In this document: positions 30,790-39,488 of the stretch, piece after piece
Layout of the letters: each line of letters begins with the position of its first letter
How positions within the stretch are numbered: the stretch's first letter is position 1
Assembly (NCBI RefSeq): GCF_947507565.1
Contig: NC_089180.1
Span: 2,542,001-2,606,000 of the forward strand
Reading direction: 5' to 3'
DNA from: Oscarella lobularis
Lineage: Eukaryota > Porifera > Homoscleromorpha > Homosclerophorida > Oscarellidae
DNA: 64,000 bases
Position numbers and translations under genes: made by a program
The notes under the pieces: model-generated
Database searches by the model: none
Told to the model about the DNA's origin: nothing
The model's input: only the letters and a program-made list of their open reading frames with translations

Positions 30790-30817
30790 ACCCGAGCGAA
30801 GCCGGGTAGTTAGCTAG
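30790..30817 (+). mobile_element. Helitron 3' terminus, directly followed by another 5' terminus
   Basis: CCCGAGCGAAGCCGGG hairpin (one mismatch) then TAGTTAG and CTAG at 30814-30817. The next base starts TCTATACTACTAAGAGCGGC, homologous to the Helitron 5' end at 47688. Confidence 0.75.
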
Positions 30818-30870
30818 TCTATACTACTAAGAGCGGCGGTTATCTTGAAAACGGTTATCTTGAAAACGGC
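30818..30870 (+). mobile_element. Helitron 5' terminus (short remnant)
   Basis: Starts with TC as expected, TCTATACTACTAAGAGCGGC, then GGTTATCTTGAAAACGG twice in tandem. Matches the first 40 bases of the element at 47688. It is cut after about 50 bases by a gypsy fragment on the opposite strand. Confidence 0.65.
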
Positions 30871-31500
30871 GGGGGACGGCACGGCAGAGTTGAATGCATG
30901 CCATCTTTGGCCATGGCTTTTTTGGCAGCGCGTCGATGACTGCGTCGAGGTACGCGTCGGCGTCGACGATAAGCTCGTCTTGTTCTTCCGACGTGTCCTG
31001 TAAGGGAGCGTGCGAAAGTGTATCCGGAGTGTACATTTCCTTTCGGGGCAATGAGAAATCGTGAAATTGAAACGACGGAGGCAAAGCTGAAAACGTTGAA
31101 TACGTGGCTAAGATACTCTAGACATTTGAGAGGGCTCAGCAAAGGGACGAGAGGTTTGTGATCCGTAACGATGTGGAAATCCATGCCAAGCAGATAATCA
31201 CTGAAGCGATCACAAGCCCAGCTGAGTGCGTAAGCTTCTTTTTCGATTTGCGCGTAGCGTTGTTGAGCAGAATGAGCGACTTTGATGCGAAAGCAACGGG
31301 ACGCCGACGATACGCGCCGTCGTCTTGTTTCTGCATGAGAATTGCGCCGAGACCGAAGGACGAGGCATCGGCGGAGACTGTCGTTGCCCGTTGAGGCGAA
31401 TAGTGAGCAAGAACGTTGGGCAAAACGATGTCTCGGAAGGGAATGAAAAAAGACGAATTCAGTCGAAGTATACGGGACAGGAGGTAAAGGAGCGAGCCAC
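30860..31500 (-). pseudogene. Ty3/gypsy RNase H relic
   Basis: Minus-strand blocks: IPFRDIVLPNVLAHYSPQRA, TVSADASSFGLGAILMQKQD (first catalytic Asp), RRPVAFASKSL, and in a second frame AQQRYAQIEKEAYALSWACD, FSDYLLGMDFHIVTDHKPLV (Glu and Asp of RNase H), then KEMYTPDTLSHAPL. At least three frame changes. Only the RT-RNase H joint and RNase H remain; no integrase. Confidence 0.85.
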
Positions 31501-31535
31501 AGCTGGAACCATCGCATATCATACAAAAAATAACG

Positions 31536-31580
31536 TGACATCGGCTAGTTACCAATCCCTCTCCTATTTTATCTCTGGCG
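31536..31580 (-). mobile_element. solitary P-like terminal repeat
   Basis: On the minus strand CCAGAGATAAAATAGGAGAG then GGATTGGTAACT, similar to the TIR of the P-like element at 17989. No partner end was found within the P-like gene region to its right. Confidence 0.5.
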
Positions 31581-31647
31581 TCACCGCTGTGTTTCTTAAA
31601 TTATCCCGGATGTAGAAACCTTCGTAAAAAACGCTATTTGCAACTAA

Positions 31648-32040
31648 TCTGTTTCCGTCTTTGTGAAGCGTCTGTTCTTTTTTATTCGTTCGGGTCTTCG
31701 GTTTTTAAAGCAAAACCTTACTTGATGACGTAATTGTGACAAAGAGCGCGCTAGCGCCTTTTTTATTCGTTTGTTGGGTAGGCAAACTGTAGAGAGTTGG
31801 CAGGGAAGCCTCCTTCAAATCCACGAGAGAATAGCGTGGAGGTTATATAAGGTAGAGAGAAGTGCGAGAAGTACTCTCTGTCCAGCCTGAGTTGGCCGAT
31901 CACAAAGTGCCAATAAAATCTCGTAGACGCGCCGCTCTTACCTTGTTCGATGACGCAGAACGACGGGAATTTTTGTGGACTGCTTTCGCGTTGATATCTA
32001 CAAGTCCTAGTGTGCAGCACTGTTTACGCATACCGTTGAT
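31648..32040 (+). repeat. dispersed repeat with TATA box, copy 2, plus TIR-like end
   Basis: 31648-31870 matches 12580-12810 and includes TATATAAGG (about 31844). It is followed immediately by TACTCTCTGTCCAGCCTGAG TTGGCC, a TIR-like sequence, and by about 140 bases (to 32026) that are identical in the minus-strand copy at 54655-54820. It may supply the promoter and 5' leader of the ORF at 32111. Confidence 0.7.
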
Positions 32041-32110
32041 TTCAAGAAGGTTGTCTCACCTATTCGTAGATGTTGTGAACCCGGAAGTAAGAAGCGTACG
32101 CTATTTCACA

Positions 32111-32854
32111 ATGTCTCATCAGCAGCAGAACTTCAGATTCGTTCTCCTTCCTAAGAAAAGCGTGGCTCCGGCCGTTCTTCACACTACTTCAGCAACTCTT
32201 TCTTCCGCTAAACAAGGCGTGGGCATCATCTCTGCGGCAGCCAACGACAACGTCGCGCGCGTAACCCAGCCAGTCGGCACGTTTCTCACACCTGCTGCTT
32301 CTCACTCAAGTTCTTTTGAACAGCAACCGGTGGCGAATCGTCGGTTTGACGTGAAAGTGAGGATACTTGGCCCAGGAAAGCGTCAAGCGAGAACGTTCTC
32401 GATGCGCAAATTCGATCCTTGCTCTGTCGCATGTCGTGAAGACCTCGAGGACATTTTCCGAGACGAGTTTCTTTCTGAAATAGGAGATAATTGCGTATCG
32501 AACTTAGGGTATATTAAAAGTGGCTCGAAAGTTTGGGTACGTGGCGAAGAAGACGTCAAAGAAGTCATGACGTGGCTAAAGCGCAAAGGAGACATTACTT
32601 TCTGGTTAGCGCTCGCTGAGCAAAAGCATGGCGATTCAGACAGTGAGTCTGACAGAGAAAAGAGTGCTCCCAAACGAAAAAAGGCTCGCACTCAATCTGA
32701 TAAAGTGAAAGTAGATCGAATCGAGTGCACTATAAAGCAGCTGCAGGATCTTCACAAAGACAAATTTAGCAACCTTCAATATCGTCTTCAGCGAGAGGTT
32801 GCGTCAGTCATCGCACCATATTTATATCGAACTCAAATTATTATGACTGGGTAG
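32111..32854 (+). CDS. 247-aa ORF, unrecognised, nuclear-like
   Basis: From ATG 32111 the frame is open to 32854. N-terminal 70 residues are Ser/Ala-rich; a compact domain follows (RRFDVKVRILGPGKRQARTF, CREDLEDIFRDEFLSEIG, SGSKVWVRGEEDVKEVMTWL) with ubiquitin/PB1-like alternation. An acidic-basic linker (SDSESDREKSAPKRKKARTQ) precedes a C-terminal IKQLQDLHKDKFSNLQYRL helix, which I associate with a C-terminal segment frequent in sponge proteins. The open frame, TATA-like box 260 bases upstream and lack of stops suggest an expressed or recently active gene. The P-like transposase exons follow 34 bases later, so this could also be its 5' part. Confidence 0.5.
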   Translation: MSHQQQNFRFVLLPKKSVAPAVLHTTSATLSSAKQGVGIISAAANDNVARVTQPVGTFLTPAASHSSSFEQQPVANRRFDVKVRILGPGKRQARTFSMRKFDPCSVACREDLEDIFRDEFLSEIGDNCVSNLGYIKSGSKVWVRGEEDVKEVMTWLKRKGDITFWLALAEQKHGDSDSESDREKSAPKRKKARTQSDKVKVDRIECTIKQLQDLHKDKFSNLQYRLQREVASVIAPYLYRTQIIMTG

Positions 32855-32887
32855 ACCGGCATGCCTATTTATACTTAATTAATTTCT

Positions 32888-34041
32888 TTGCTCTGGCCTA
32901 TAGTCTGGGAGGCTATCCGTAATCTGGAAGATACAGGACTGTACGTGATTGCCATAACGTGTGATGGCGCTTCTTCAAACAGAAAGTTTTTAAAAATGCA
33001 CGTCCTTCCCGATCAGAAAAGCGATGTCACTTACAAGACACGTAACCCATTCAGCCGAGATGGAAGAAATGTCTACTTCATATCGGATGTTCCGCATCTC
33101 ATTAAAACAGCTCGTAACTGCTGGGCGAACTCTTTCAGCCATAGCAATTCTCGGGCTCTATGGGTATGCTTAACTGCTTCACAAACTTATTTCTTATAAA
33201 TTTTCATTTCTTAGAAAAGCGGCAAAAATATCAGTAGGACACATTTGAGAGAATTGTATGAGATTATTCATCAAAGTTCCGGTCTGACAATGATTCCAAA
33301 GCTGAAGAAGGAACATCTTAGCCTGACGTCCTTTGCACGAATGCGAGTGAACCTGGCAGCACAGGTAACGAGATCCAGATCCAAAGGCAATGGCAGCCTC
33401 ATAATATTTCAGGTGCTGAGCAATTCTGTAGCGAAGGCCCTGAATTATTTCTATTTGGACGAAACAGCGGAAACAGAGGAGTTTGTCTGGAAATTTAACC
33501 GGTTCTTCGACTGCATGAATGTTCGCAGTATGACTGAAGGCGTCGAAAAGCGGAACCCAGACCTTCGACCTTACCGTGATTCTGAAGATGACAGACTAAA
33601 GGTAATAGGAGAGCTCCTTTCCCCGGTCGACAACGACCTAGCTTTAGTCATTAGTGGCTCAAGAATGACTTCTTGGGATATCTTGAGGATTGGAAGGAGT
33701 CCGTCGATTCGCGGGATGGATTTACACCAGGAGAAAAGCAGAGGATGATGCTCTCAAAAGAGGTATAAACCGCTCCAATACATGTGTAACTAATAATGAT
33801 ATTTTGGACTGCAGTGTTGTCTTTTGTGGAATTAGTTCCACTACTACTAAGCGTCCCAGGAGTCAAATGCGTCCTGAGCGAAAAATTTTGCCAAGACCGC
33901 TTGGAATCATTCTTTGGCCAACAGCGCTACAAAGGAGGAAGAAACGACAATCCCTCTGCCAAAGAATTTATGGACAATGCTGTGAGCTTGAGAGTGCAAG
34001 GTTCTAATGCTCAACTAGTCGAAAGAGAAAGGATAAGGTAA
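32888..34041 (+). pseudogene. P-like (THAP9-type) transposase, five exons, 5' part missing
   Basis: Plus-strand exons: 1) VIAITCDGASSNRKFLKMH, FSRDGRNVYFISDVPHLIKT, ARNCWANSFSH, ending RALW at about 33164. Intron GTATGC-TTAG. 2) RELYEIIHQSS, LKKEHLSLTSFARMRVNLAA to 33364. Intron GTAACG-TTCAG. 3) VLSNSVAKALNYFYLDE, FDCMNVRSM, ending DRLK at 33601. Intron GTAATA-TTAG. 4) WLKNDFLGYLEDWKESVDSR, MMLSKE. Intron GTATAA-TGCAG. 5) VLSFVELVPLLLSVPGVKCV, DRLESFFGQQRYKGGRNDNP. The D of TCDGAS and of SDVPHLIK are RNase H-fold catalytic residues. All introns are 45-65 bases. Exon 4 to 5 joins out of frame, so a small piece is lost. Confidence 0.85.
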
Positions 34042-34111
34042 TACACGTAGACGATACGCCAATGAAAAAGCGGAAGGTAGTCCGTCGAAAATTCCCATGA
34101 TGGCACACTAA

Positions 34112-34465
34112 CTACAGTGCCCTACGTAGTGGTTTTAATTTTGATGTCGTCTTGAACTTAACACTTTTATACAGTTCCATCCAGTGACCGGCAATGGAGA
34201 AACCACGGATGGTTATCCACTGTTGAATTATTTCGCGCAGAAGGTCAGAGGCTTCATCTTTATTCAGATCTCCGGTGAGCAAGGTCCAGAAATGTTGGAC
34301 GTCTTGGTCGCTCATTGCAGCAGAAAAAATTTGTTCTTTCAATGTAGTGCCTCCCTCCCTCGATGCAAGAGCAGCTGTAAGGTTGTCACGAATACACAGT
34401 TCAACCTCTCTAAATAGACTGAAGGCAGCATCGTTCACTTGAAAGAGGCCTCCCCGGTCCAGCAA
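34112..34465 (-). pseudogene. C-terminal fragment of an unnamed mobile-element protein
   Basis: The minus-strand ORF (117 codons) reads VNDAAFSLFREVELCIRDNL, FWTLLTGDLNKDEASDLLRE, IIQQWITIRGFSIAGHWMEL and ends KLKPLRRAL. The WxTxRGxSxAxxWMExYK block followed by a Lys-rich end is a C-terminus I recall in long, poorly described cnidarian and sponge proteins. No upstream exon is found before the duplicated segment at 34496. Confidence 0.45.
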
Positions 34466-34495
34466 CCCTAACCCATAAACCTACCCTCTAACCCA

Positions 34496-34720
34496 AGCCA
34501 TGCTTTCGCATACCATGCTTTCCACTAGCCCAACGGAAGACGTACATGATCGTGACGGAAGAGCCCTTCGCTGGACTGTCGTCAGGTTCGTCCAATGTAT
34601 TTCCTTGCTTTCGTTTGGTGGCTTTCTTTTTTTCTCTGCTAGCGCTTGGCCTCTCAGGCTCCTCGTCGACGCCGCCGAACGCTCCAGCATACGTCATGCC
34701 CTCTGCCGTCTCCTGGGTGT
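34496..34720 (-). repeat. duplicated coding-like segment (copy 1), next to a satellite
   Basis: Matches 51430-51655 at high identity. In minus sense it reads EGMTYAGAFGGVDEEPERPS, ASREKKKATKRKQGNTLDEP, a charged, disordered tail of the kind that ends transposases. In copy 2 the homology also stops where a different tandem repeat starts. Confidence 0.75.
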
Positions 34721-34789
34721 CCTTGACTCTTCTTTTATCGCCTCTGGTCATTTGTCTGTTCCTCTTCCACCACTCCTTTCCTCTGGTAG

Positions 34790-35485
34790 TGTGGTCCCGT
34801 AGTGTGGTAGTTATGGTAGTACAGTAAGAGTGGTTGAGATGGTAGTAAAGTTGAGATGGTAGAGTGATAGAGAAAGTAGTAAAGGTAGAGGAGTAGAGAT
34901 GGTAGTAAAGTAGAGTGGCAGAGAGTGCTAGTAGAGTGGTAGATATGGTAGTACACAGTAGAGTGCTTGTACAGTAGAGTTGTAGAGTGGTAGTGTGGTT
35001 GTACACTAGAGTGGTAGTGTGGTAGTGTGGCTGTACCTTAGTGTGGTAGTGATGGTTGTACAGTAAAGTGGTAGAGTGGTAGAGATGGTAAACAAGTTAA
35101 GTGGTAGAGGGGGTAGTGTGGTTGTACAGTAGTAGTGTGGTTGTACAGTAGAGTGGTAGAGTGGTAGTGTGTAGAGAGGTAGAGATGGTAGTAAAGTAGA
35201 GTGGTAGAGATGGTAGTAAAGTAGAGTGGTAGTGTGGTAGTGTGATTGTACAGTAGAGTGGTAGAGGGGAAGGGTGGTTGTGCAGTAGAGTGGTAATGTG
35301 GTTGTACAGTAGAGTGGTAGAGTGGTAGTGTGGTTGTACAGTAGAGTGGTAGAGTGGTAGTGTGGTTGTAGAGTGGTAGAAATGGTAGTAAAGTAGAGTG
35401 CATGGTAGAGGGGGTAGTGTGGTTGTACAGTAATGTGGTATAGATGGTAGTAAAATAGAGTGGTAGAGTGGTAGAGATGGTTGTA
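34790..35485. repeat. GTAGAGTGGTAGTGTGGTTGTACA satellite, left block
   Basis: Irregular tandem copies of 9-26 base motifs built from GTAGAGTGGTAG, AGATGGTAGTAAA and GTGTGGTTGTACA. It continues at 37930-38190 on the far side of the Tigger element. Long minus-strand open frames (Tyr/Thr/Ser/Leu-rich) are products of the repeat and are not genes. Confidence 0.92.
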
Positions 35486-35611
35486 CAGTAGAACCTCCAA
35501 GCAGCGGACACTTTGGGGCTAAGCCTAGTGTCCGTTGTGCGGAGGTGTCCGCCCCTGGGGGTCAACTTTTGAAACATTTATTCATTAGTTCCCACTCAGG
35601 ATTACAATAAT

Positions 35612-37239
35612 TTACTGTTCCACGACAAACTGCATAATACTGCACTGCTGTAAACGGCTCCTTTTAATTTTCGCCACCTTGTCTACCAGCCCAGCGACCG
35701 TAGATGCCTGTTCACTGCATCCTTGAAGTTGAAGAAAGACTTTGACGTCTTCTAGAGAGTCCATTGCCTGTTTGAACCCCTTTATTTTTGGAGAAACGAT
35801 TTCTTCAACTTCGTCGTCATCGTCGTCCATGTTGTCAGCAGAATTCTGAAATTCTTCTGCTATTGTTCCAAGGAACTGCTTTTCCCAATCTTCATCAAAT
35901 TCACGACAAACTGGAAGGTCATCTTCTGCATTGACGTATTCGTCAGCCGAGCAGAATTGCGAGGCGGGGAATGTTTGAGATATCATCTCCTTCAATTCCA
36001 GGGCATGATCCGCCGCATCTGAGTCAGATTCAAATTCCAAATTATCAAAAACATCCCCAGTTTCACGACTAACTGCAACTAAGGCCTCGCGCAGCATTCC
36101 CGATTTCCTAAAACATTTCACGATTGTTTCCGGCTTCACGGAATCCCAAGCCTGTGCTATCCACCGTATAGCAGTGAGAACGTTAACGGATTTGACAATC
36201 TCTTTCGCTGAACTACTTTCTTCGATTTTTGCCAAGACGTAGTGGAGCAGAAGACTTCTGTAGTGAATTTTGAAATTCTGGATAATGCCGAGATCCAAAG
36301 GTTGTAATTTCGCCGTTGTATTTGGGGGAAGGAATACTATTTTGATATTTGTAAATTTAGACATCAGTTCCTTTGGATGACACCCCGCGTTGTTCAAGAA
36401 AAAAAGAATAGATCGTTTCTGGGCGGATAACTTACGGTTTAGTTTGGACAGAACTGTTTCTAATATTTTGCTGGTCATCCATGAGTTGGGCTGATTGTGA
36501 TACTGCACAGGCAGTTGGCTCTTTTCAATACCTTTGAAGCATCGATGTTTTTCTGACCTGTAGATGACAACAGGCTTCTCTGTCCCTCCCGCTGCATTAG
36601 CTATCAGTGCTACTGTAACTCGCAGCTTTCTTTTCTTTCCGCCTTTACAAGCTTGTCCTTTCGTGCAGAATCCTTTGTCGGGAAGAGCTTGCCACAGACA
36701 GCCTGTTTCGTCTATGTTCCAGATGTCTTCTGCAGTAAACCCTTCTACTATCTCAGGTAGTCTCTCTTTCCATGAGTCTACTGTCTCTCCAGATACGTCA
36801 CCAGATTCTCCACAGACTCTAACCTGGCGCAAGTTGTACCTCTTCTTCCATTTCTCAAGCCAGCCGTTACTGCCTTTGAAATCGTCCACACCTAGACGTC
36901 TTGCTATTTCCTTTCCTTTTTCAACAAGAATTGGTCCCCCTACGAAGATATTCCTTGAGCAGGCGAGCAGGTACCACTGGTAAAGAGCCTCATTGATAGA
37001 ATTGAACTTCGATCTGCGGAACGATTCCCTCATGTGCAGTGCAGAACTCGATGCGTTTGCTTCGTATAAAGACAGAATAGAATCCTTCTTCTTAAGGATT
37101 TTGGCGTCTTTCCACACTGAAAGATCTCTCCAAGACTCCGCAAAGTCAAAGAGTGGTCCTTCTCAGCTGTTCTGATAACTTCAACTTTCTTCTTGAGGGA
37201 GAGAAACGTTCGAGACTTCTTTGTAGAGAGAGCGGCCAT
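35612..37239 (-). pseudogene. pogo/Tigger transposase, one frameshift, second catalytic Asp changed to Asn
   Basis: Starts at 37239 (RTFLSLKKKVEVIRTAEKDH, LRSLGEIFQCGKT: psq-type HTH); a one-base shift near 37115 leads into a 501-codon frame. Then KKDSILSLYEANASSS, a CENPB domain (FKGSNGWLEKWKKRYNLRQV) and the DDE domain: WNIDETGCLW (first Asp), SILFFLNNAGCHP, where the family has a D in place of the first N, and PPNTTAKLQPLDLGIIQNFK (third Asp). C-terminus: AIRWIAQAWDSVKPETIVKC, FRKSGM and acidic sequence. Length and domain order are those of Tigger. The Asp-to-Asn change would abolish strand transfer by known DDE chemistry. Confidence 0.9.
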
Positions 37240-37304
37240 ACTTCTGCCAGAGCGTGGCTGGAGCGTGAGTCGTAACGTGCGCTACAACGAGAGGCAGGTC
37301 TGCA

Positions 37305-37702
37305 ATGGCCAGTCAACCCACAGCTCAATCCGATCTAGATGTCGTGGAAATAAATTCATTTGTACGAGGATACCACCATATATGGATAGGTGGAAACCGG
37401 TCGTCGGAGAGATGCTGCTACTTCAAAGGGAGCCAAATAATCCCAAAGATAAGTGTGCAGTGTCTGTAATGAAAGGCGGCGATGTGGTTGGCCATGTTCC
37501 ATACAATCTGGCCCCAGTTATGTCGTCCTTCCTCCAAAGAGGCTCCAACAAGAGCACAGTAGAAGTCACGGGAGCTAAAGTCAACCGAGGAGGAGGATAC
37601 GGGTTGGAAGTTCCTTGCAAGTACAAATTATACAGACCAAAACGTTATACCGACCGTGCTAGCACTGTGTTCGCGTCCCTCCGCGATAGAGGGCAACTGT
37701 AA
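37305..37702 (+). pseudogene. HIRAN-like ORF inside the Tigger element, one frameshift
   Basis: ATG 37305 opens SQPTAQSDLDVVEINSFVRG; one base is missing near 37377 (GYH-YMDRW). The second frame reads YMDRWKPVVGEMLLLQREPN, NPKDKCAVSVMKGGDVVGHV, PYNLAPVMSSFLQRG, EVTGAKVNRGGGYGLEVPCK, YKLY to a stop at 37700. The EPNNPxDxxAVxV and GLEVPCKYK blocks match the HIRAN-like relic at 24110. It diverges from the transposase, whose start is 65 bp away, so a shared promoter is likely. It lies well within the TIRs and therefore belongs to the element. Confidence 0.83.
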
Positions 37703-37929
37703 CTACATTTGGACCAAACGAAATGTCCGGTGTCCGCTTTGGGGAGTAAAATAGTTAAAGGTTAGCTCTTTGCGGATCACTGCGTGTCCGCTGTCCGGAA
37801 TTGGGAGAGTCCGCTCCTCGGAGGTCGTCGATGTACTGAAACGTATGGTAAAAATATGTGTACACCAATATCCGTCCGTTGTATAGAGTGGTCCGCCCCT
37901 CAGAGGGTCCGTTATAAGAGGTTCTACAG

Positions 37930-38190
37930 TACAGTAGAGTGGTATGGTAGTGCGGTTGTGCAGTAGAGTGGTAGGTAGTGTGTACAGTAGAGTAGTGGTA
38001 AAGTAGAGTGATTGGTAGAGTGGTTGTGTGGTTGTACAGTAGTGTGGGAGAGAATAGTACTACAGTAGAATGGTAGAGATGGTGATACAGTAGAGTGGTA
38101 GAGTGGTACAGTAGTTGTAGAGATGAGAGTGGTTGAGATGGTTGTAAAGTAGAGTGGTTGAGATGGTACTGAAGTGATGGAGATGGACAA
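37930..38190. repeat. GTAGAGTGG satellite, right block
   Basis: Continuation of the array at 34790-35485, interrupted by the Tigger insertion. Confidence 0.9.
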
Positions 38191-38289
38191 GATTTTGATT
38201 TAACATCCGAAGGACTGCCGCTCGCAGAGATTGCTCATTGTTTGCAGCAAGAATATCACGGAGTTTGCGGCACTTACCCTTTAATTAAT

Positions 38290-38800
38290 CGAAAACAAAA
38301 GGTTGCTGTTGCTTCTTACTGTTGCCATGCTTTCCTGTCAGGACAAGTTCGGCTGTAAAAAGAGACTTTTCAAATCTTCCATTTTCTTTGCGAAACCTCC
38401 AACCCACTTCCTCGTTCGCCGCCAGAGTGCTCTTTCGGTAGTTTGTTGCAAATTAGGTAACAGTAGCTCTTTGTTCGGTGGCCAAAAAAGAACGAAGAGA
38501 CGAATAATAGACCAGGGAAACGCCGTTTAACGTCTGCACCGTACACAGAGGAAAGAAATCGACAGGAATCTTGTGACTCAGTGCTGATTTGTCTGCTCTC
38601 TTTCACTGGTTTCTCAATTCGTCATCGAAATCAGTTTCGACGCCGACTCGAACGCCATCGCTGGTCAATTACGACTCCGATTCGGCGTTCTTCGCGACTG
38701 CATACCGGCGCACGGGCGTCAAGCGGAAAGAGGAAAAGGCTCGACTCCTAGCAAGAACGTTAAGCGTCGCATTGGAGCTAAACTTTGATTTCCGTTCGTT
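38290..38800 (+). pseudogene. gag-family relic (related to 10.4 kb)
   Basis: 38465-38500 shares CAGTAGCT(C/T)TT(T/C)(G/C)(T/G)TCGGTGGCC AAA-AAGAACGAA with 10440-10480, and GAAAGAAATCGACA follows in both. Downstream sequence to 38800 is coding-like in fragments (VRRSQSALSVVC region, Arg-rich) with many stops. Probably the region after gag of the same retrotransposon family. Confidence 0.4.
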
Positions 38801-39025
38801 AGCATGTTGAACCTGTCCTTTTATTGCACGAAGTTGGAACTGTTTCTGCGACAAATTGTTGAGAGAAGCGAGGCTTATCCGGGGATTTGAAATCCATTTG
38901 CGAGACACACATACAGTTGATTTCAAGTTGCTTGAGAGTGAAGTGAAGTCAGCAGAACCGGATGTGGGCTATACTGCGCATGCGTAGGAAAACACGAAGC
39001 AGCGTAACCGTGCTTTTCAATCGTG

Positions 39026-39181
39026 ATGCCGCGTCCACTTCCTCAAGAACTTCGCTGGCGTGCTGTTTGGATGTATCTGCATCAAAGAAAAACCGTCGAA
39101 AGCATATCGGAACAACTGTACATTAGTAAGGCATCGATTTGGAGGTACATTTGCCTCCTTTCAAGAACGGGCGACGTGCGA
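39026..39181 (+). pseudogene. IS630/Tc1-type transposase N-terminus, interrupted
   Basis: ATG 39026 starts PRPLPQELRWRAVWMYLHQR, TVESISEQLYISKASIWRYI, SRTGDVR, a homeodomain-like HTH typical of the N-terminus of IS630/Tc1-type DDE_3 transposases. The frame is cut after 52 codons by the LTR retrotransposon at 39182. The remainder of the gene is not found at the other side of the insertion. Confidence 0.72.
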
Positions 39182-39351
39182 TGTAGCCGGGCGAAGGTCA
39201 GGAGTGGCGTTGGGGAATTCTGTTATGTCGTAGTCTTCTCTGGGAGCTTGGTTCTCGGAGCACAGTGTTTATTTAGTACAGCAAGATATATCTTCTCTCC
39301 GGTCTTGTGACCTCCTCTCGACTACGCATGCACGACTCTCAAACCACTACA
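39182..39351 (-). repeat. 3' LTR (170 bp) of the gag-protease element
   Basis: On the minus strand it starts TGTAGTGGTTTGAGAGTCG and ends CTTCGCCCGGCTACA (TG...CA), contains AATAAACA (poly(A) signal, about 39270) and is preceded by the purine run AAGAGGGGGAG (polypurine tract, 39357-39367). Its last 78 bases recur at 41903-41980. Confidence 0.88.
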
Positions 39352-39488
39352 ACGGCTCCCCCTCTTAACAGAGCACGTGTCCTCACGGGACGACTACCGG
39401 GAGTAAAACAAAACAACACTAACGTCGTGCATGTTACAATCACAAGAAAGAACAAGACATTGAACAAAAACAAACAAAAAGTTATGAC

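Larger units (their letters stand above)
35486..37929 (-). mobile_element. complete pogo/Tigger element with TA duplication and divergent HIRAN-like ORF
   Basis: Ends CAGTAGAACCTC (35486) and, in reverse complement, CTGTAGAACCTC (37929), flanked by TA (35484-35485, 37930-37931). These are the classic pogo/Tigger termini. Subterminal GTGTCCGC/GTCCGCCCCT motifs recur at both ends. It carries a transposase on the minus strand and a HIRAN-like ORF on the plus strand, separated by about 65 bp. It is inserted in the satellite. Confidence 0.93.

Noticed and set aside
34488-35577. Long Tyr/Thr/Ser/Leu-rich open frames of 160-180 codons
   Set aside because: They are translations of the GTAGAGTGG satellite, occur in several frames at once and have no domain.
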